From Phyto melanocephala (taxonomy: Eukaryota; Arthropoda; Insecta; Diptera; Rhinophoridae), in contig OW799233.1 of the NCBI GenBank assembly GCA_941918925.1, positions 85,194,055 through 85,258,054 on the forward strand: a stretch of DNA of 64,000 nucleotides, read 5' to 3'. The notes beneath the pieces were generated by a model. The model saw only the letters and a program-made list of their open reading frames with translations, was not told where the DNA came from and made no database searches. A program made the position numbers and the translations under genes. The number at the start of each line of letters is the position of its first letter. The first letter of the stretch is position 1. Shown piece after piece: positions 59,516-64,000 of the stretch.

Positions 59516-62500
59516 TACAAATCGTAATCCAATTTAAAAATAAGTTGATACATATCTTTTTCGGTCTCTTTGAAATTTCAACGTCCAATGCACCACAATG
59601 AGTAATGACTTTATTTTAGTACTTCTTTAAAACCATGTATAATTTCTATAAAAATTTATAAGGGGAAAAATTAAATTGTATTATTGATTCTGCGAAAAAT
59701 ATATGAACTGGTTTTTGCCACTTTTTAGAAATTTACATATACATTGACGTTTTTTGGTACTTTTAAAAAAAAAATTTCCTTATTTTATATTACACAATTA
59801 AACATAAAATGATTATTATTATAACACTATGCGACAGTCAAAATCGGGATGGGATGAAACCAACGGAAAATGTTATATCGGTAAAAAGAAGTTATACGTG
59901 TCCCGGCGTTTCGCTGGGTCACGTCTAGGAATCGAGATATATCGATTTGAAGTTAGTAACCATCATATAGGGGAAATTGTGACCTTTGGTGGCATTTTTT
60001 TGACATAACTCGAGAACCACTAGTCCGAGTTTCCTCAAGCAAATTTAAAAAAATTAGGAATTACAATTTCTTTAATCTGTTCATACAACGTTTCGCTACA
60101 TAGGCAACAGTTTCGCAGTTATAAATAAATGTATGAAGAAAAAAACAATTTTTTGCCTAAAAAATTGAATTTTTTATTTTTAATTCATAAAAAATCCAAA
60201 ACGGTAAAAAAGTGTCAAGTTACTCATGTTACTTTTGCAAATATTCGGGAATAAAACGCTTTTGAAATAAATCACGATAGCCTCATAATTTTTGAGATAT
60301 GAGCAAATAGTTTTACCACTAAAATTAATATTTTAAGCACCAAGTTAACACACAAAAACGTTTGTTACCACTTACAGGAACGAGTTGCCTCTAGTAATGT
60401 TTTTCCTAAAATTTAAAAACAAAAATCAATTTTTCGGTTACTAGACAACAGAGAGGAATGATATGGGTATCAGAAAAAAGAACTTGACTAACATAATAAA
60501 ATACACTTTAAAAAATTTGAGATCCAAGATTACCGCTGCTAAAAAAGGCGTACAATTAATTTATATATGTGTCAAATCTTGTAGTTAAAAATGTACCCTC
60601 TCATTATTGGTACAAAACGAGAGGACTTTGCAAGTAGAATACAGTAAAAAATGAGGAAGAAAAACTAAATATAAAAATTAAAGTAAATACCTATTACTCG
60701 TTTCAATAAACCACTGTAACGTCAGACATTTTTTTGTTTTCTGTTTTTACAAAGATGTTGTTTTTAGTAATAAATTTATTTCTTTCTTTGCATTGATGAA
60801 ATTTTTTTGATTTGTGTTGTGTATTTAAACTTTTGTTAAGAAATTCTCGGCCTTTTTGTTATAAAAATAATGAAATGAATGAAACAGTCAGTCAAGTAAC
60901 CAAAGAAAACACACCAGCCAAGTCGGTATTTCATCTTTTATCTCTCGGACAAATTACATACATCACACGGATAATGCGATCTAATAAAGATTCAAACACT
61001 CACACAAACATGAGAATTAAATATTAAACGGCAACTTAGTAATGAAGCTAACAGTGATGGATGCATCCAAAAGATCTATGAACTTTTATTTTTATTTTTT
61101 CGATTGTTTTTGTTGTTCGAAAAAAATTTTGCATTTTAATTCGCAATGAAAACAAGTTTCATCACCCATACAAACATTTATATGTTTGTTGTGTCTGTAC
61201 CTTTATTTACTGACTGACTTGGTATCTTGGGTTGCAATTCGAATAGACAATGATAATTTAACAAAAGATCCTTTTCTGTCTATTGCTTTTTGTAGCAGTT
61301 GTTTTTTTTTGTTGTTGTTGTTTTGTTTAATGGTGTAAAATCGAAATAAAGATAAAGAAAACTTTAAGTATTATTTTTTTCTTTTAAAGAATCTGTGTGT
61401 GTGTGTTTGCCTAGAATATAATCAAAATCCGTTGATCAACATTTGTACATTTAAACAAATGCATTTTGTATTTTAAAGTTTTTAACAAAATGAGAAGACA
61501 AGTAGACAATTGTTGGTGCTTGCGAGTTAAGTCTACTCTTAAGTAAAGAACATAGAGCTGACAAAAAAGGGTCAATATGAGAAATTCTGACAATGATCTA
61601 AATACAACGATAACAACGTATAAAAGTCTTAAGTCACTCCAGTAAGAAAAGAGTCATCTGTAAATAATAATCAAATACAAAAAAAGAGTTTGAGTGATTT
61701 TTTTATTTACTTTAAGTGTGATATGTGATAAATTGTAGGGGTGTTGCCAAAATTATGTTTATGTACATATGTGATTGGCATTAGCGTGATCACCTATAAA
61801 ATTATATTCTTTTGTTGTTTATTTACCTTTTTGTCATGAAATATCAGATAAAATATTAGTTTAGAATTCAAAATTTAAAATTTTTGGATAGATATATATA
61901 TAGAATTTAAAATGAAAATCTATTAAATACCATTTAATTGCAAAAAAAAAATATTTATCAGCAAGTTGCATAGTTGTGAAGACTAAAAAACTCAATTTAC
62001 AATAAAAAAGCGTTCTAGTACTCACAAATATATTAAGATAATCTAGTGTTTTCTATTTAATAGCTCAGATCTGAAAAAAAAGAAATTGCCTGCCTTTGAA
62101 TAAAAATATGTAGACTATTTAAATTAGCGCTTAGTTTTTTTCTATATGAGCAACTCTAATATTTCGCCCAAAACAAGGCCGTTATACTGATACATTTCAT
62201 CATAACTTGAAAATAATTAGTGCGATTTTGATAAAATACCAGCATTATCGAGTGTGAAAGAACGAAAGTAATTTCTATATATGGACAAGGACGTATGAAT
62301 GTGCGTCTATAAACCAACCAAACTATTCAATACTGTCGAATAATTTGAGACGTGAAAATCGATTTCTGAAATAATTCGAAAAACAACATTTGTAAAAGAC
62401 GGACAATATAAAAAACGGTTTTTTGAATTATTCGGAAACTGGTTATGTCAATTTTTAGTTTTAATGACTATTCCTTAAAATCCAACTATATTTTTTCAAC

Positions 62501-62565
62501 TAGTACACCTTCTGATTTAACGAACCTAACTCGTCAAATCTGTCCGTAGTCTGAAAGTTTCATTA
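59516..62565. other. Non-coding DNA
   Basis: No gene is recognised. 59820-60600 contains GTCCCGGCGTTTCGCTGGGT and looks like an unclassified old repeat. 60780-61700 is repeat-poor with only simple runs, for example GT near 61394 and TTG near 61308-61325. Confidence 0.35.
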
Positions 62566-62573
62566 TATCCTGT

Positions 62574-63466
62574 CAGCGTTGTCAACTCGGTGATTTTATC
62601 ACCGTTTTTGGTGATTTTTAACATTTTGGAAGCGAAAAAATTGCGAGTTAGTGCTTGGTGATTTTTTTTAAAGTTTTTAGTGCTTTTATTTTTATTTCGG
62701 TGACACCAAATACTAAATTTGAAAATAATTTTTTTAATTGAAAACAATTTTTGTAAGGGTAAATATCTTTAATTACCCTTACGTATTTTGTATCTTAACA
62801 AAGGTAAAAATATTTACTCATTGTAAAATGATATTATGTTGATAATACTTTCAGCTTATGATACTAAAACTAATAATTAAGAAGATTATAAGGATTGATA
62901 GTATACAATGTTTCTGTTATTTGAGTGTTTTGCTTGTTTATTATTAATTGAAACTTATTTCCGATACTGGTTTGTTGATATCCTGTATGGTTTATGAGAC
63001 ATAAACCACCTACTTTTTATAAAATGAAATTGTTACGAGAATTTATTTTGTAAGTAAAGTTTCAAGTTGATCAAACCTTGGTGAAAATAAAAAAAGAGAA
63101 ATTAATATGCAAATACTTTTCATTTTAAAATTGTTTAGAGCACAAATTGACACCCTGATGAGGTTAATATTTGCATTGATAGTACATTTGGATGTTTTGG
63201 CCTAATAATATAAAGAACAGAATATCTTTAGACTTGTATTTCGATTATCGATATCAATCAAAGCTCCAGTCTTATTGCCATTTGTAAAATAATTTATTTT
63301 AGGGGGCAACTGGCATCTAAAAGCTTTAATTTTTTTTAAGTAATGATTATATTAGCAAATGTAAAGTTAAATTTGTACACATTTTAAACTCAGTGATTTT
63401 TTATGAAAATTACGCGCTTTTTTAGAGGTTTAGGTGCTTTTTTAAATTTTAAAGTTGACAACGCTG
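62574..63466. mobile_element. hAT-type non-autonomous element
   Basis: Inverted ends CAGCGTTGTCAAC / GTTGACAACGCTG and a perfect 8-bp direct repeat TATCCTGT (62566-62573 and 63467-63474). GTGATTTT and GTGCTTTT blocks recur near both ends. No transposase frame. Confidence 0.9.
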
Positions 63467-63474
63467 TATCCTGT

Positions 63475-63836
63475 AGCAAGCTAAATATGTTTTTAATACA
63501 CAAAAGTTATTAAAAAAAATAATATAAAAATAAAAAAAAAATTTAGTTAAAATTAATCAAAAAAAAAAGAGTTTAATTCCTCACATTCTAAAGTTAAACA
63601 TTAACAATAATTAAAATTGAGATAAACAAAATAAAATAACATGAGCACGAATAATTAGTAACGATAAGCAAATAATCTATTTCACTGTCGAAAGAATATT
63701 TTTTTTGTAAAATATAAATACTTTTTAATATCAACTACTAGCTCTGGTAAATGTTTATTTTTGAGAAAGTAAGCTAATTCTTTCTTTCTAAATTTTATTA
63801 TAACATTTTGCTAATGCGAACACAGAAACACATCAC
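63475..63836. other. Non-coding DNA
   Basis: Nothing recognised. Confidence 0.4.
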
Positions 63837-64000
63837 CAATGGTGTTATAGTCACAGCTTTATATAAACGTTAAGCTTTTTTTTCTACATTTCATTTGACA
63901 GTTCTCAATTTCAGACTAACTCAATTTGAACCATGGAAAGATACACAATCGAGCAACGAGTTAAAGCTCAGTATGAAAATGGGCGTTCAAATCAAAATGC
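63837..64000 (+). mobile_element. Left part of a mariner-type element, cut by the window edge
   Basis: From about 63868 the sequence parallels the leader of the element at 51598-52173 read on its coding strand (TTCTACATTTCATTTGACAG, CAATTTCAGACTAACTCAAT). The terminal repeat itself is not clearly recognised, so the left limit is approximate. Confidence 0.6.
63933..64000 (+). CDS. Mariner-type transposase, 5' end only
   Basis: ATG at 63933 opens MERYTIEQRVKAQYENGRSN and QN, the start of a mariner transposase DNA-binding domain, and the frame is open to the window edge. Whether the gene is intact cannot be judged here. Compared with the fragment at 52059 it lacks a few residues (RVKAQYENG against CGKVIQAYYENE), consistent with a small deletion. 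Confidence 0.7.
   Translation, partial: MERYTIEQRVKAQYENGRSNQN

Noticed and set aside
28888..64000. Other Hox-complex genes (labial, zen, bicoid, cuticle genes)
   Set aside because: No second homeobox and no cuticle-protein-like frames were seen on either strand.

Overview
This window is AT-rich, intron-containing animal DNA, almost certainly from a higher (brachyceran, probably schizophoran) fly. The one recognisable host gene is the Hox gene proboscipedia (pb, Antennapedia complex). Five coding exons lie on the + strand between 24098 and 27805. They encode the end of the Pb linker, the complete homeodomain, the Pb-specific KSCQGCELPSDD stretch, a long Gln/His-rich region and the C-terminus ending DFVPEYYQLS, followed by AATAAA at 27960. 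Splice sites and codon phases agree at every junction. The N-terminal exons, including the YPWM motif, were not found, so positions 1-24097 are most likely the large upstream pb intron. Positions 28000-64000 lie 3' of pb, on the side that faces labial in other flies.

Almost everything else is transposon-derived. The outstanding item is a 5.7-kb P-element-like (THAP/DDE) transposon at 28888-34611. It has 22-bp perfect terminal inverted repeats, a perfect 8-bp target duplication (CCACCGGG) and a six-exon minus-strand transposase that joins in phase to about 872 aa, with the THAP zinc ligands and the expected acidic residues present. A 429-bp element at 57704-58132 has nearly the same termini and its own 8-bp duplication, so it looks like a miniature derivative moved by the same transposase. 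The large element also carries a nested miniature element, a long palindrome and what looks like a degraded second gene on the + strand.

Other repeats, left to right: a TTAA-flanked piggyBac-like miniature element (1220-1903); mariner-type remnants, including a DD41D (rosa-like) copy at 18407-19324 whose left end is an inverted copy of its right end; two families of mini-me/DINE-1-type (Helentron-associated) elements, here called A and B, which share a terminal hairpin and carry GTCY proto-microsatellites; a tRNA-derived SINE (11185-11397); Helitron copies with about 110-120-bp internal tandem repeats (37412-38278, 38862-39881, 50545-50954) plus a relic with Helitron helicase sequence (40398-40905); hAT-type elements with 8-bp duplications (49289-50044, 62574-63466); and the beginning of another mariner transposase running off the right edge.

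Several insertions are nested: mariner in A, B in A, a hAT-like element in A, and a miniature element in the P-like element. These give relative ages. No rRNA, functional tRNA or CRISPR was seen, and no host gene other than pb. Boundaries of old repeats are approximate because they were read by eye.
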